Below, one piece after another: positions 55,493 to 64,000 of a stretch of DNA of 64,000 nucleotides. A program made the translations under genes and the position numbers. Location: positions 10,477,701 to 10,541,700 of the forward strand of contig NC_092631.1 in the NCBI RefSeq assembly GCF_039555335.1, written 5' to 3'. Each line of letters begins with the position of its first letter. Position 1 is the stretch's first letter. This stretch comes from Amphiura filiformis (lineage: Eukaryota; Echinodermata; Ophiuroidea; Amphilepidida; Amphiuridae). A model generated the notes under the pieces. It ran no database searches. It was not told the origin of the DNA and saw only the letters and a list, made by a program, of their open reading frames with translations.

Positions 55493-55805
55493 TTACCTCT
55501 CGTACCAATCACGATAAGCCTCATTGTCTTCCAGTTCGTCGCTAGAAGACTCTTGGTCAGAGACCTGGTCTTCAACCTCTGAGTCGTTATCGTCGGAATC
55601 ATCCTCTTCATCTTCTTCATCTTCAGGGTGTACGTGTCGCTCGTGTCTCTCAAGATAATAACATCTTGCCGCACAGGGAACAAGCGTAAGGTTTCGTACC
55701 GAAGGTATTCATGTTGACTCTTTGAAGGTTAGGCTCGTGATTGAACAAATTCATCAGGATCGGTAGAGTAAACTCAGTAGATAAAGTTCTTAGTATCTGA
55801 TCCAT
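55493..55805 (-). pseudogene. C2H2 zinc-finger and acidic-tail frame, broken
   Basis: Frame 1 starts at ATG 55803-55805 and reads MDQILRTLSTEFTLPILMNL, FNHEPNLQRVNMNTF, GTKPYACSLCGKMLLS, then TGA (55650-55652). TKPYACSLCGK is the standard linker and first half of a C2H2 finger. The second half, LERHERHVH, and an acidic tail (PEDEEDEEDDSDDNDSEVED, ESSSDELEDNEAYRDWYER) continue in another frame to TAA at 55493-55495. About three residues of the finger are also missing, so a deletion of roughly 10 nt explains both defects. AG followed by GTAAAG at the end could be a splice donor. A host zinc-finger exon or its pseudogene; low-complexity ORFs on the other frames are shadows. Confidence 0.5.
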
Positions 55806-55889
55806 AAAGTTCACTTACTTGTGTACGTTTCAACAACACCTGTTGTCTTTATCAACATATGATGAGTAGTGAATAAAACAGTACCATTT

Positions 55890-56019
55890 CTTTTTGCCGC
55901 CCTTTCGTTTTTTGCCGCCCCTGTTTTTGCCGCCCCTTCTTCTTCCGCCGCCCCTTCATTTTGGCCGCCCCTGCTTTTACCCCGGGGGGCTGGCGCCCCC
56001 AAAGCCACCCCCCCCCCCC
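55890..56019. repeat. GCCGCCCC repeats and a 12-C run
   Basis: Six GCCGCCC motifs spaced by T-rich segments run into CCCCGGGGGG and a homopolymer of twelve C (56008-56019). Short frames here on both strands are compositional. Confidence 0.8.
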
Positions 56020-56903
56020 AAAAAAATACGCGCATGGAAGTTGATCTTGCATGCTAGACGTTGATCTCCAAGATCAACGCTGGAACTACTAGGTACTACT
56101 ACTAGTACTTCGTATGGTAGAATGGGTGGCACATCATCTGACCTGCTTGACCAATCCTCTCCTGGTAGCCTCTGGTTGATCACTACTATATGCATGTTTT
56201 AGTTACATTGCTATCTTTCATACTGGTTATATGAGTTATCCTACTTATAAAATATCAATTTTGTTCCATAAAACAGTTGTTACAGCATAAGCATAACCAT
56301 AACTAACGTATGTACAGGAATCATATTTTAAAATTCAGGACACCTACCGTCATTAAAAATTCGTTGTCATTAAATGCCTACAACCAATACTTGAACCACG
56401 TAATTGCTACTCCAAATAAGTTGTGCCTTATACCTGTCACTAAAAATAACATCTGTATGAAACATTTATGATGCTTATATTATTGGTTAAAGTGTCAATG
56501 AATTGCTGCTTCCAATACATCTGTACGTGATTGGAATAATTGCTTTCATACAGATCAGAGACACTTGAAAAAGTCATCGCATATTACAGTTACCATCATT
56601 TGCTATGCTGGAATGCTATTTGCATGGCGTCTTTTATGGTGTAAAGAAGTACTTGCAAATTCTAGGAATTGTTTACTTGAACCATAAGGGTGGAATGTTA
56701 AGCTTAAATAAAGAAAAGGTGCGAAGACAAGGGGGAATCCGAACATTTTTAGTGGACGCGAGGGGGAACGCAAAATTGTTTGTCGACTTTTTTTTCTTCA
56801 AAATAAAATTAATGTGGTCCCTAGCTAGTTTTGTTGGCCGCTGAGACATAATGAGAGAGTTATCATGGAGACTTAAGTTGAGATTGCCCGAGTACCGACT
56901 GTG

Positions 56904-56973
56904 AACTCAGGTAGTACAGTGGTAAGACTCTGGATCGTTAATCCAGCGACCGGAGTTCAATCCCCGCTGAGTC
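56904..56973 (+). tRNA. tRNA-Asn(GTT)-like gene or pseudogene
   Basis: Acceptor ACTCAG/CTGAGT (6 bp), A box TAGTACAGTGG, anticodon arm CTGGA/TCCAG with loop TCGTTAA (GTT), B box GTTCAATCC. U33 is replaced by C and the T stem has mismatches, so a SINE head or pseudogene is more likely than a working tRNA. No SINE body was recognised downstream. Confidence 0.4.
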
Positions 56974-57069
56974 CTGATTTTTCCTCTCTCAAAATTTTCA
57001 TATGTCAGTTTGCTCGAGCCCCAAACACGTCATTTAAAAGTAGTAATATATGTGCAATTGGCAATTGAT

Positions 57070-57315
57070 ATAATGTAGAACAATTTAAAACTGATTCACA
57101 CGAGCAAAAGTAAAATTTCACTTACGAGTGGAATTTTCGTGCCTCATCCGAGGTCACTTCTTCAGCACTGAGTTGGCGTAGTACTGGAAGACGTACCGCT
57201 ACTCGGGACACGTGATCTGGGCAATGAACCCAAACCACTTGACCCGAGTAGCCTCTTGTAGGCGGCTGGTAGGGGGTGGCGTCCCTGATCTTTATTGAGG
57301 TCCGGTTCGGAGGCT
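57070..57315 (-). repeat. Downstream pseudo-LTR of the PLE
   Basis: Contains the C-terminal nuclease codons (SEPDLNKDQGRHP onward), the stop and a hammerhead-like motif. It is the 3' end of the element. Confidence 0.9.
57127..57169 (-). ncRNA. Minimal hammerhead-like motif, intact core
   Basis: Minus strand: stem I AGTG/CACT, core CTGAAGA (57159-57165), A, stem II GTG-A-CCTC with GAGGCAC (one bulged A), loop GGAT, GAA (57136-57138), self-complementary AATT, C. All conserved core bases are present. Confidence 0.6.
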
Positions 57316-57515
57316 GCGATGTACACCGCTTCCTTAACCCCTCGCTGAAACCACCTGGAATCGCTGTCCAACACCTTGACCTCTCCAGGGTCAAAGGAGT
57401 GTCTAGCAGATCTCATATGTCCTCCAACCGGCGAGGGCTCTCTTTTATGTTCGGAAACCCTTTTTCCGAGAGCTCTTTCAGTCTCACCTATATATTGTGA
57501 TGGACAGTCTTTACA
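57162..57515 (-). CDS. PLE GIY-YIG endonuclease segment
   Basis: Frame from the base after a frameshift at about 57515/57516 down to the stop at 57162-57164. It reads CKDCPSQYIGETERALGKR, then VSEHKREPSP, HMRSARHSF and LDSDSRWFQRGVKEAVYIA. Key residues are visible: IYQ at the end of the previous frame, CxxC before YIG, R in the helix, the EH pair and the late E of VKEA. One missing base relative to the RT frame (within ATCAA-TGT) prevents fusion, so the element is inactive as it stands. In a functional PLE it would cut the target. Confidence 0.8.
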   Translation of the reverse strand, partial: CKDCPSQYIGETERALGKRVSEHKREPSPVGGHMRSARHSFDPGEVKVLDSDSRWFQRGVKEAVYIAASEPDLNKDQGRHPLPAAYKRLLGSSGLGSLPRSRVPSSGTSSSTTPTQC

Positions 57516-58831
57516 TTGATTTGATAGATGGACCCCGTACGGTCCAGTGTCTTTACTTTGTCCTTGGGCGACACCACCATGCTCCTGATGGTGTTCGAGG
57601 GTTTGACATGAACAGTTACACCAGCACTCCTGATTTTCCTATTAATCGCTTCCGTCACGCCTTGAACGTAGGGTAACGAGACGTGACCTTTGGAGGGGGT
57701 GTCATGCCTGCGAGGTTTGGGGTCCCGTTTCCTACTACTCGGCGCAGTCCAGGTCCATTTGGTGTATCCGCATATGGACAGTGACTTCTTGACATGATCT
57801 AATTCTTTTTCAAGAAGAGTGCTGTCAGATGACAAAGTTTTTGGGCGGTGAGTCAGAGTTCTAATCACTCCTAGCTTGTGTTCCAATGGCTGATGACTGG
57901 AGAAATTTAAGTACTGGTCGGTGTGGGTACTTTTGCGATAGACACTGAAGACCAGCTTACCGTCAGGAGCACGAGTGATGAGGGTGTCCAGCATCGCGAG
58001 TGCATTGTTACTTTCAAGTTCAACCGTGAATTTGATGGATGGGTGTACAGAGTTCAGATGTTGAGTGAACGAATCTACCTCAGCTTTGTCCATAATCACC
58101 ATAATGTCATCGACATAGCGCCCCCAGTATTTGGGGGGATTAGCACACGATTGAAGAGCCTTCTCTTCAAAGTTCTCCATGAAGAGATTCGCAATGATCG
58201 GGCTCACGGGGGAGCCCATCGCCGCACCCTCGCGTTGAACATAAAACTTGTCATTGTAAACGAAGTAAGTGGTTTTAAGACAGGTGCTCAGAAGGTCAGT
58301 AACTTGCTGTGGGCTAAGATCAGTTCTGGACTCTAAGGTGGTGTCCGCTGTTAACAAGTCCTTAACAATCACTAAACTTTCATCCACCGGAACGCACGTG
58401 AAGAGGGCTGTGACATCAAAGGACACAAGGCATTCATCGGGACCGAGAGTGAATTTAGACATCTTATTGACTAAGTCCTCACTGTTCTGCAGATGTCTTT
58501 CAGATTTGCCAACTAGGGGGGACAGGATGTTGGCCACAAATTTAGCTGTGTCATACGTAATGGAACCGCGACTCGCCACTATCGGTCTAAGTGGGCACGA
58601 AGGTTTATGGACCTTTGGAAGGCCATAGAACTTTGGTACAACAGCCATGGTGGGGTATAGCTGTCTGTACAACTTAAAGTCAATCCACTCCTCGTCTTTG
58701 AGGACTTTGAGTTGATCCACCAAGAGATTTTTATTCTTGGCAGTGGGGTCTTTCTTAATGAGTTCATACGTGTTCTTATCAGCTAAAAGTTCATTGGCTT
58801 TGTCTTGGTACGAGGTTTTGTTCATTACCAC
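57488..58831 (-). CDS. PLE reverse transcriptase and linker
   Basis: 447 codons without a stop. Fingers: KFYGLPKVHKPSCPLRPIVA at about 67-86 and GSITYDTAKFVANIL to 103. Motif A, SFDVTALFTCVPVDES, near 137-152. Motif B, GAAMGSPVSPIIANL, near 202-216. Catalytic YVDD at 239-242. Thumb entry VYRKSTHTDQYLNF near 297-310. Linker LPYVQGVTEAINRKI near 386-400 and VVSPKDKVK near 419-427. The RT is telomerase-like by family knowledge. The true start lies in the upstream frame; the first ATG here follows a one-base loss in a G run (about 58836), where GGGG expected for a GATVVMNKT reading is GGG. Confidence 0.85.
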   Translation of the reverse strand: MVMNKTSYQDKANELLADKNTYELIKKDPTAKNKNLLVDQLKVLKDEEWIDFKLYRQLYPTMAVVPKFYGLPKVHKPSCPLRPIVASRGSITYDTAKFVANILSPLVGKSERHLQNSEDLVNKMSKFTLGPDECLVSFDVTALFTCVPVDESLVIVKDLLTADTTLESRTDLSPQQVTDLLSTCLKTTYFVYNDKFYVQREGAAMGSPVSPIIANLFMENFEEKALQSCANPPKYWGRYVDDIMVIMDKAEVDSFTQHLNSVHPSIKFTVELESNNALAMLDTLITRAPDGKLVFSVYRKSTHTDQYLNFSSHQPLEHKLGVIRTLTHRPKTLSSDSTLLEKELDHVKKSLSICGYTKWTWTAPSSRKRDPKPRRHDTPSKGHVSLPYVQGVTEAINRKIRSAGVTVHVKPSNTIRSMVVSPKDKVKTLDRTGSIYQINVKTVHHNI

Positions 58832-59658
58832 AGTGGCCCTCCCTTGTCAGCAGGGAGGATCATGATATTATTGTCAGATTTCAGATCACGAAGCGCTGCT
58901 CTTTCCTCTTTGGAAATATTACTGTCAGGGACCTTCGCATGTTCTAAAATGTCCACACAATCGAGTCTCAAGCGCGACGCCTCGTCCGAATCGTGCCCTA
59001 TCAATTTGGTCGCTGATTCAACACCGGTGATGAATTCGACTACCGGGATTTTGATGGACTTACCGCGTAGTTGAGTCCCTTTGAAGCACTGACAACCCGA
59101 TTCCGTTAGTTCTTTGTCTGACTTGTTAATCACCCATCTATCTGTTACTTCCTTATGCTCCTGCTGGTTAACTGGAACAATCGGGCGGTTTTTATCCCGT
59201 GTTTTAGTTTGTTTATCACTCGATGACAAGCGAGCAAATTTGGTTTGTTGACGTGATCTGCACTTGTCCCATTCGGCTTTGTGCGCATGTGCGACCCACT
59301 CTTTGACTTCCGAGTACGTCTCCATAGGCAACTCAGTAAACAACTGTTCATCTGTGTCCGCGATTTGTTGTTTGATGTTATTTAGCGTAGCATAGATCTG
59401 TCTGATCCGTTCCCCTACTAATTGATGTTGAGCCCTTTGTAAAATCCTTTCCGCTGTTACACCTTTCACTGACGATTTCAAATTAAGACTCGCCGGGGTC
59501 ACACCGTGGTGTTTGCAATGTAAAGTAAAATGAAGGTGGTTCCTAAATCTGGCCGATTTTCTTTCCAGAAATTCCATACGTCTGACTAGTTTTGTCGCCA
59601 TCCGGCCATGTTCGCTTTCGAGACGGGAATGTAATTTTAACTGCTGTGGCGTAGACAT
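58825..59658 (-). CDS. PLE N-terminal region
   Basis: 278 codons including the stop; the ATG at 59656-59658 (MSTPQQLKLHSRLE) overlaps the junction with the upstream pseudo-LTR, so the upstream repeat may supply the promoter and leader. A basic, helical N-terminus (RMEFLERKSARFRNHLHF) is followed by IVPVNQQEHKEVTDRWV, SGCQCFKGTQLRGKSIKIPV and, at the end, NNIMILPADKGG, the conserved PLE segment that leads into the RT fingers. It stops at once after DKGGPLW because of the frameshift. An earlier in-frame ATG (59668-59670) lies inside the repeat. Confidence 0.8.
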   Translation of the reverse strand: MSTPQQLKLHSRLESEHGRMATKLVRRMEFLERKSARFRNHLHFTLHCKHHGVTPASLNLKSSVKGVTAERILQRAQHQLVGERIRQIYATLNNIKQQIADTDEQLFTELPMETYSEVKEWVAHAHKAEWDKCRSRQQTKFARLSSSDKQTKTRDKNRPIVPVNQQEHKEVTDRWVINKSDKELTESGCQCFKGTQLRGKSIKIPVVEFITGVESATKLIGHDSDEASRLRLDCVDILEHAKVPDSNISKEERAALRDLKSDNNIMILPADKGGPLW

Positions 59659-59902
59659 AATGTAGAACAATTTAAAACTGATTCACACGAGCAAAAGTAA
59701 AATTTCACTTACGAGTGGAATTTTCGTGCCTCATCCGAGGTCACTTCTACAGCACTGAGTTGGCGTAGTACTGGAAGACGTACCGCTACTCGGGACACGT
59801 GATCTGGGCAATGAACCCAAACCACTTGACCCGAGTAGCCTCTTGTAGGCGGCTGGTAGGGGGTGGCGTCCCTGATCTTTATTGAGGTCCGGTTCGGAGG
59901 CT
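59657..59902 (-). repeat. Upstream pseudo-LTR of the PLE
   Basis: Exact-length copy of 57070-57315. It ends abruptly inside nuclease coding sequence at 59902, next to the probable target duplication. Confidence 0.9.
59714..59756 (-). ncRNA. Hammerhead-like motif, core A6 changed
   Basis: Same as 57127-57169 except CTGTAGA in place of CTGAAGA (59746-59752). The conserved A6 becomes U, a change expected to abolish hammerhead activity. Confidence 0.55.
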
Positions 59903-59909
59903 ATTGATG

Positions 59910-61939
59910 TTTATGAATTATGCATGCATGAGTCAGATGTGGGCGGCACCATACACCTGTTTTGTCATATGAATATGTATTTTGATTTCTTTCTTCTGTG
60001 AACGTGGGAGTGGTCTAATTTCAATAAATATGCATAAGCAGAAGCTTTTGATCTCATCTCGTTAACGGCTAGATTTCTGTAGATAAAATCTGCTCGACTC
60101 TTACTTGTCACAGGCTACCGGCTATGCCTGATAATGGAACCCAGAGGAAATAGAGCTATTTTAATATCAGATTTTTTTGGGCTACATATTTTCACAATCT
60201 ACATTTATATACATTCTTATTTGTTTTATAAATTTGTATTTGTATTCAATTAGACTTACACTATGCACAGTTATGTTTTTAAATGTAGAACATTTAAAAA
60301 ATATATGGTATTTATATAAATGCTGAATTCATAATAATTGGATTAGCTGAGGTACGTATGTTAATCATACGGAATGTATATTCATGTTGTTGATATAACG
60401 CAACAGCTAGTCTATAAAGGAAATATTGCTGGATTATGTAGTCATGTCAGGGGAAACTAACCCAGTTTTGGTTTTATTGCTAGCTTCGTGGAATGTAAAA
60501 TGTATTATTTTTCGGTTTTAATCTCTGTAAACGTTTATCAAATTTAAGTTTTAAATTCATATAATTAGAAATCAAACATCGATAACATGGCAAATAATTG
60601 TTTTAGGTAACCCAAATTATTTCTGACAGAGTAAAGTTTATATATCTGATTTTTGGTGGCTGCTACAATTTGAGAACATGGGAAACAAATAACGAAACTA
60701 TTATTTTGCTGCGCATGGTAAATTGAAGAATACATATTCATTAGTAATAATGTTGATTGTCAATACAATGAAGCTTATATATTGTTTTATTCACGGAGCT
60801 TCCTCAGATAATACCATTTTCAAACATAACTTATACTATGATAATTGTTTTTTATGCAATTTAAGTCAATATCTTATTTACTTCTTCATTTTGATTTGAA
60901 GATCCAACAGCAAATTATCCATTCAATTTGGTAAAGCTTGAAATAGCACCAGCGTTTTACGAAATCGAAACAGGAACTTCGCCACCATTTCGAAAAATTA
61001 TACTTCTAACCCATCATTAGCAACTTTTCTATTACTTTCAACCGTTATTTGAAACTTTAGAGAAAGAGGAAATTGTATGTTTTATTTCTTTAATGGCGAA
61101 TTTAATTTTGCAATAAAAAAAGCAATGAATTGGTCCTCATTTCTTTTTGCTTGATTTTAATTTAATCAATTAATGTTGTGTCCAAATACCTGGTGTCCCA
61201 AAAAAGATTACGTGTAGATTTATGAAAAAATCTACGTTAATAATGTTAACAAATATAAAGTGTCCTTTTTAAGTTCACAGATTGCGTACTTAGGCCACCA
61301 TCCTGCGCAAGCTGTTTAAGTGACATAATGCAACACGAAGTTCATTACCACGATTACCACCATTACAGCCACCGTACATTTGGCGGGACAATTGAATTGG
61401 CCCAGCCATAGCATGGCATATGCATTATTTATTATTAATAGAGAATTATTAATAGAGAATAAAACTTGTTCAGTTTTATTTCAATAGTTCACTCAGAAAT
61501 GTACAATATTTTTACAGTATATAACACAGCCGATTTCAACTCAACAAAAAAACAAACAAAGCACAGATGCAAAAGATTGTTATTAATTTCACTATGTTGA
61601 TGACAGAAGACAGAGGGTGCAGGAATGCCTTCAACGTGTTTCGACCATCTTTCAAGTATCACCAACACTCAAGATTCAAGATGTTTCTTTGGTGCAATAA
61701 GATCAACCATAAGGAAAACTAGGAAAACTAAGATGTGCTGTGTTCAACTTCTGTTGTGCGATATTTGGATGGTTAGCCACTTTTGACACCCTGTCATCTT
61801 GCGCTCATAAGTTAAAGCCATAATGTGTGATTTGCTTCACAGCGACGCCCTCAATTTTACTCGGATTTCTACTATTTGCATAATTATAATGCCCAGTGGT
61901 GTACTAAAATACCACTTAAAAGACTAAGCCTGAAGTGCT
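59910..61939. other. No gene recognised; possible intron or upstream region
   Basis: AT-rich and free of repeats recognisable within this window. It lies upstream of the candidate exons at 63.2-64.0 kb. Confidence 0.4.
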
Positions 61940-62299
61940 TTAAGGGGGTACTACACCCCTCGATAAATTTGTGTCTATTTTTGCATTTTTCTCAAAAACT
62001 AATAAAACAGTGGTACCCAAAGTTATGTATATTATAGGGGCAAGGAATCCAATTACTACACTGGAATTTCAGTGACCCAAGACAAGCGATTTGTTATTTA
62101 TAATAAGAAATAAGGTACCGCTATGATGTACCTCGTTTCCTATCATATATACTGAACCGCTTGTCTTGAGTCACTGAAATTTCAGTATAGTAATTGGATT
62201 CCTTGCCCCAATAATATACATAACTTTTGTTACCAGTGTGTTATTATTTTTTGAGAAAAATAGTTGCAAATTTACCACAGGGGTGTAGTACCCCCTTAA
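61940..62299. mobile_element. TTAA-flanked foldback MITE
   Basis: TTAA at 61940-61943 and 62296-62299. The element starts GGGGGTACTACACCCC and ends with its complement; arms of about 150 bp pair (AGTTATGTATATTAT, AAGGAATCCAATTACTA, CAGTGAC, AAGACAAGCG). Non-autonomous, piggyBac-like by its target site. Confidence 0.85.
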
Positions 62300-62619
62300 T
62301 AACAGTACAATTTAACTTTTTATATTAAAACCGGGTCACGTAAGTATTCTCCACAGCAAATATAAAGTTTGAACTCAATTTATTCTCAAAGTTTATTGTC
62401 ATTTAAATCTCGATGTAACCTCTTTTGTATGGTACCAAATTACTTTTAATGTCCTTCATCACTGTTTTTTCAGTTTCGTAGTAGTTTCACATTATGTGAG
62501 CAAGTGCTTGCTTTGTTTCAGTATGAGATTAGTTCCTATGCATATTGCATGGATATGTTACGTTTAATATTCTGTAAGCTTAAACATGTCGGTGGTGTGG
62601 GGTGTTCTTGTGGATGTGT

Positions 62620-63160
62620 GATGTTTGGGGGTTGTTGGTGTAGGGGTGTGTAAGATGGATGTGTTGGAGTGTTTGGTTTATATGGCAGGTATGGGGGATG
62701 GGTTGGATGTGGGTGTTTGGTTTGTATGGCATGTATGGGGATGGTTTGGATATGGTTCTTTGATTTGTATGACATGTATGGGGGATGGGTTGGATGTGGA
62801 TGTTTGGTTTGTATGGCATGTATGTGGATGGATTGGATGTAGGTGTTTGGTTTGTATGGCATGTATGTGGATGGGTTGGATGTATGTGTTTGGTTTGTAT
62901 GGCATGTATGGCATGTATGTGGGATGGTTTGGATGTAGGTGTTTGGTTTGTATTGCATGTATGTGGATGGATTGGATGTGGCGTTTGGTTTGTATGGCAT
63001 GTATGCGGATGGATTGGATGTAGGTGTTTGGTTTGTATGGCATGTATGTGGATGGATTGGATGTAGGTGTTTGGTTTGTATGGCATGTATGTGGATGGGT
63101 TGGATGTGGCGTTTGGTTTGTATGGCATGTATGTGGGATGGTTTGAAGGTGAGTGTTTCT
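62620..63160. repeat. 43-bp minisatellite
   Basis: About twelve units of roughly 43 bp, each with GGTTTGTATGGCATGTATG and GGATTGGATGTAG. Because 43 is not a multiple of three, the three frames rotate through the same peptides, producing overlapping long frames on both strands (62536-63226). These are not genes. Confidence 0.95.
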
Positions 63161-63239
63161 TTTCCATCTTAGTATGATGTCTTCATTGTTATATCTAATG
63201 TTTTGTATGAGTCTCAATTTATCCATATTTGTGTGACAG

Positions 63240-63441
63240 ATCTACCTGTACTTTCTCATGGCTTCCGATGATATATACATGAATAATATGGCAACTGATG
63301 TAAGCAAAGACGTGGACGACTACCTGTACTTAAAACAGAATACGGAGCAAGCAGACGATGTCTATGATATTCCTCATGTACTAAGTGGTAACGAAAGTAA
63401 ACCAGCTTGCTCCGACGCCATTGAATGGAAGAAAAGTAATG
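63240..63441 (+). CDS. Candidate host-gene exon with Tyr-rich cytoplasmic-like motifs
   Basis: Open from an acceptor-like GTGTGACAG (AG at 63238-63239) through ATG 63258 to a strong donor, AATG followed by GTATGT (GT at 63442-63443). It encodes MASDDIYMNNMATDVSKDVD, DYLYLKQNTEQADDVYDIPH and VLSGNESKPACSDAIEWKKS. Three acidic-flanked tyrosines (DDIYM, DDYLYL, DDVYDIP) look like SH2-docking or kinase sites found in cytoplasmic tails or adaptors. If it is an internal exon the reading starts IYLYFLMAS; if the first exon, at the ATG. Protein identity unknown. Splice phase 1 fits a downstream acceptor at 63938. Confidence 0.45.
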
Positions 63442-63938
63442 GTATGTATGATAATAGGCTACGGTACTAGTTATAATTGAATGAACCGTGAAATTATCAA
63501 TTCCATTCATATTATTTATGGTGAAGTTGCAGAGCAAAACTAGACAAACATGTCGCATCCAGTTCCGTGTGAAACGCATACGTGGATGTTTATAAGAAAA
63601 TCCTTAACCCTTGACTGTTTCATGTGATTCTAAGAGTACTACAGGGATTGACCAAGTATGTCATGTTAATATCATGACCTTGTTAGTTCTCCTTTACTAC
63701 TATCTACGCAGTAAACATGTAAACGTGTAATCCGATTATCACCATGTTAACTGGATCACGCGTTTGAGTTCTGCACCACGATCGAAATGATCGCAACACA
63801 AAGTCTATGGCATGTATTATCAATTCCAAAAGGTTCGTGATCCAGTAACCAGGGAGTTATGTAACCACTTCGCTGGCGAATTGCAGTCCAGAGACCAGAA
63901 TATCCACCTTTAAATACATAGCCTAATATAAATTTCAG

Positions 63939-64000
63939 GTGGTAGTTTTATTGATTCTATACAGATACTAGCAGAACCAATTCAAAGGGTATCTCTTGCT
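63939..64000 (+). CDS. Candidate next exon, partial at window end
   Basis: Acceptor ATAAATTTCAG (AG at 63937-63938) followed by an open frame in the phase required by the exon at 63240-63441: GSFIDSIQILAEPIQRVSLA to the window edge. An alternative acceptor, CTATACAG (63957-63964), also gives an open frame (TSRTNSKGISC). Short length makes this tentative. Confidence 0.3.

Larger units (their letters stand above)
57064..59908 (-). mobile_element. Penelope-like element bounded by 246-bp direct repeats
   Basis: 57070-57315 and 59657-59902 are direct repeats of the same length with one substitution seen (T at 57162, A at 59749). ATTGAT flanks the unit at 57064-57069 and 59903-59908, a probable 6-bp target duplication. 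The unit codes on the minus strand for N-terminal, RT and GIY-YIG regions. The upstream repeat is a copy of the 3' end, including the last part of the nuclease, as expected for the pseudo-LTR arrangement of PLEs. Confidence 0.9.

Noticed and set aside
57923..58628. Long plus-strand frames of 137 and 119 codons
   Set aside because: They are antisense shadows of the PLE reverse transcriptase frame on the minus strand, which has clear RT motifs.
62536..63226. Long proline/threonine-rich frames (up to 195 codons, minus) and Trp/Gly/Cys-rich frames (up to 132 codons, plus)
   Set aside because: All are produced by the 43-bp minisatellite; the same peptides rotate through the three frames because 43 is not divisible by three.

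Overview
This looks like nuclear DNA from a marine invertebrate animal, most likely an echinoderm or another ambulacrarian. It is AT-rich with almost no long host reading frames. It is dense in Penelope-like retroelements (PLEs), tRNA-derived SINEs, non-LTR retrotransposon ends and foldback DNA transposons. Perfect metazoan histone-type stem-loops appear, though inside a retroelement tail. The lineage is an inference; no single-copy host gene fixes it.

Layout. 0-9 kb: noncoding sequence, a GC-rich promoter-like island (0.8-1.3 kb), a TTAA-flanked palindromic element with a second transposon nested in it (3.9-5.0 kb), minisatellites, an inverted pair of broken Cys-rich coding fragments (6.2-7.0 kb), a 165-bp tandem repeat and a foldback element (8.5-9.2 kb). 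10-14 kb: a decayed PLE split by a DNA transposon, then a retroelement fragment. 16-21 kb: small TA-flanked and foldback elements. 21.4-22.6 kb: a PLE copy with 12-bp target duplications, an intact GIY-YIG reading frame and a 4 x 89-bp tail array carrying histone-type stem-loops. 23.8-24.4 kb: non-LTR retrotransposon end. 25-30 kb: another TTAA element, a pyrimidine-rich tract, PLE remnants and a hAT-like element. 31-43 kb: SINEs, a 1.25-kb element with a perfect hairpin, a tandem segmental duplication broken by three datable insertions, and a large hairpin array. 44-48 kb: a 1.2-kb tandem duplication, a LINE end and a foldback. 51.8-53.1 kb: a PLE with 184-bp inverted arms. 53.3 kb: an ORF1-like LINE fragment. 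55.5-55.8 kb: a broken C2H2 zinc-finger reading frame. 57.1-59.9 kb: the best-preserved PLE, bounded by 246-bp direct repeats. 61.9-63.2 kb: a foldback and a 43-bp minisatellite. 63.2-64.0 kb: two plausible exons of a host gene leaving the window.

The unifying theme is the PLE system. Nine hammerhead-ribozyme-like motifs sit in PLE termini or PLE-derived repeats, always on the coding-sense strand of the element end. Eight of them share one layout: a CUGANGA-type box (degenerate in some copies), a stem II, GAA, then a 4-nt self-complementary stem III (ATAT, AGCT, ACGT or AATT). This is the minimal form thought to act as a dimer. Two PLE copies also share an architecture of 12-bp target duplications, a 31-33 nt one-sided extension and an inverted 5' end. 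The most unusual single item is the histone-type 3' stem-loop array in the PLE tail at 22.2-22.5 kb.
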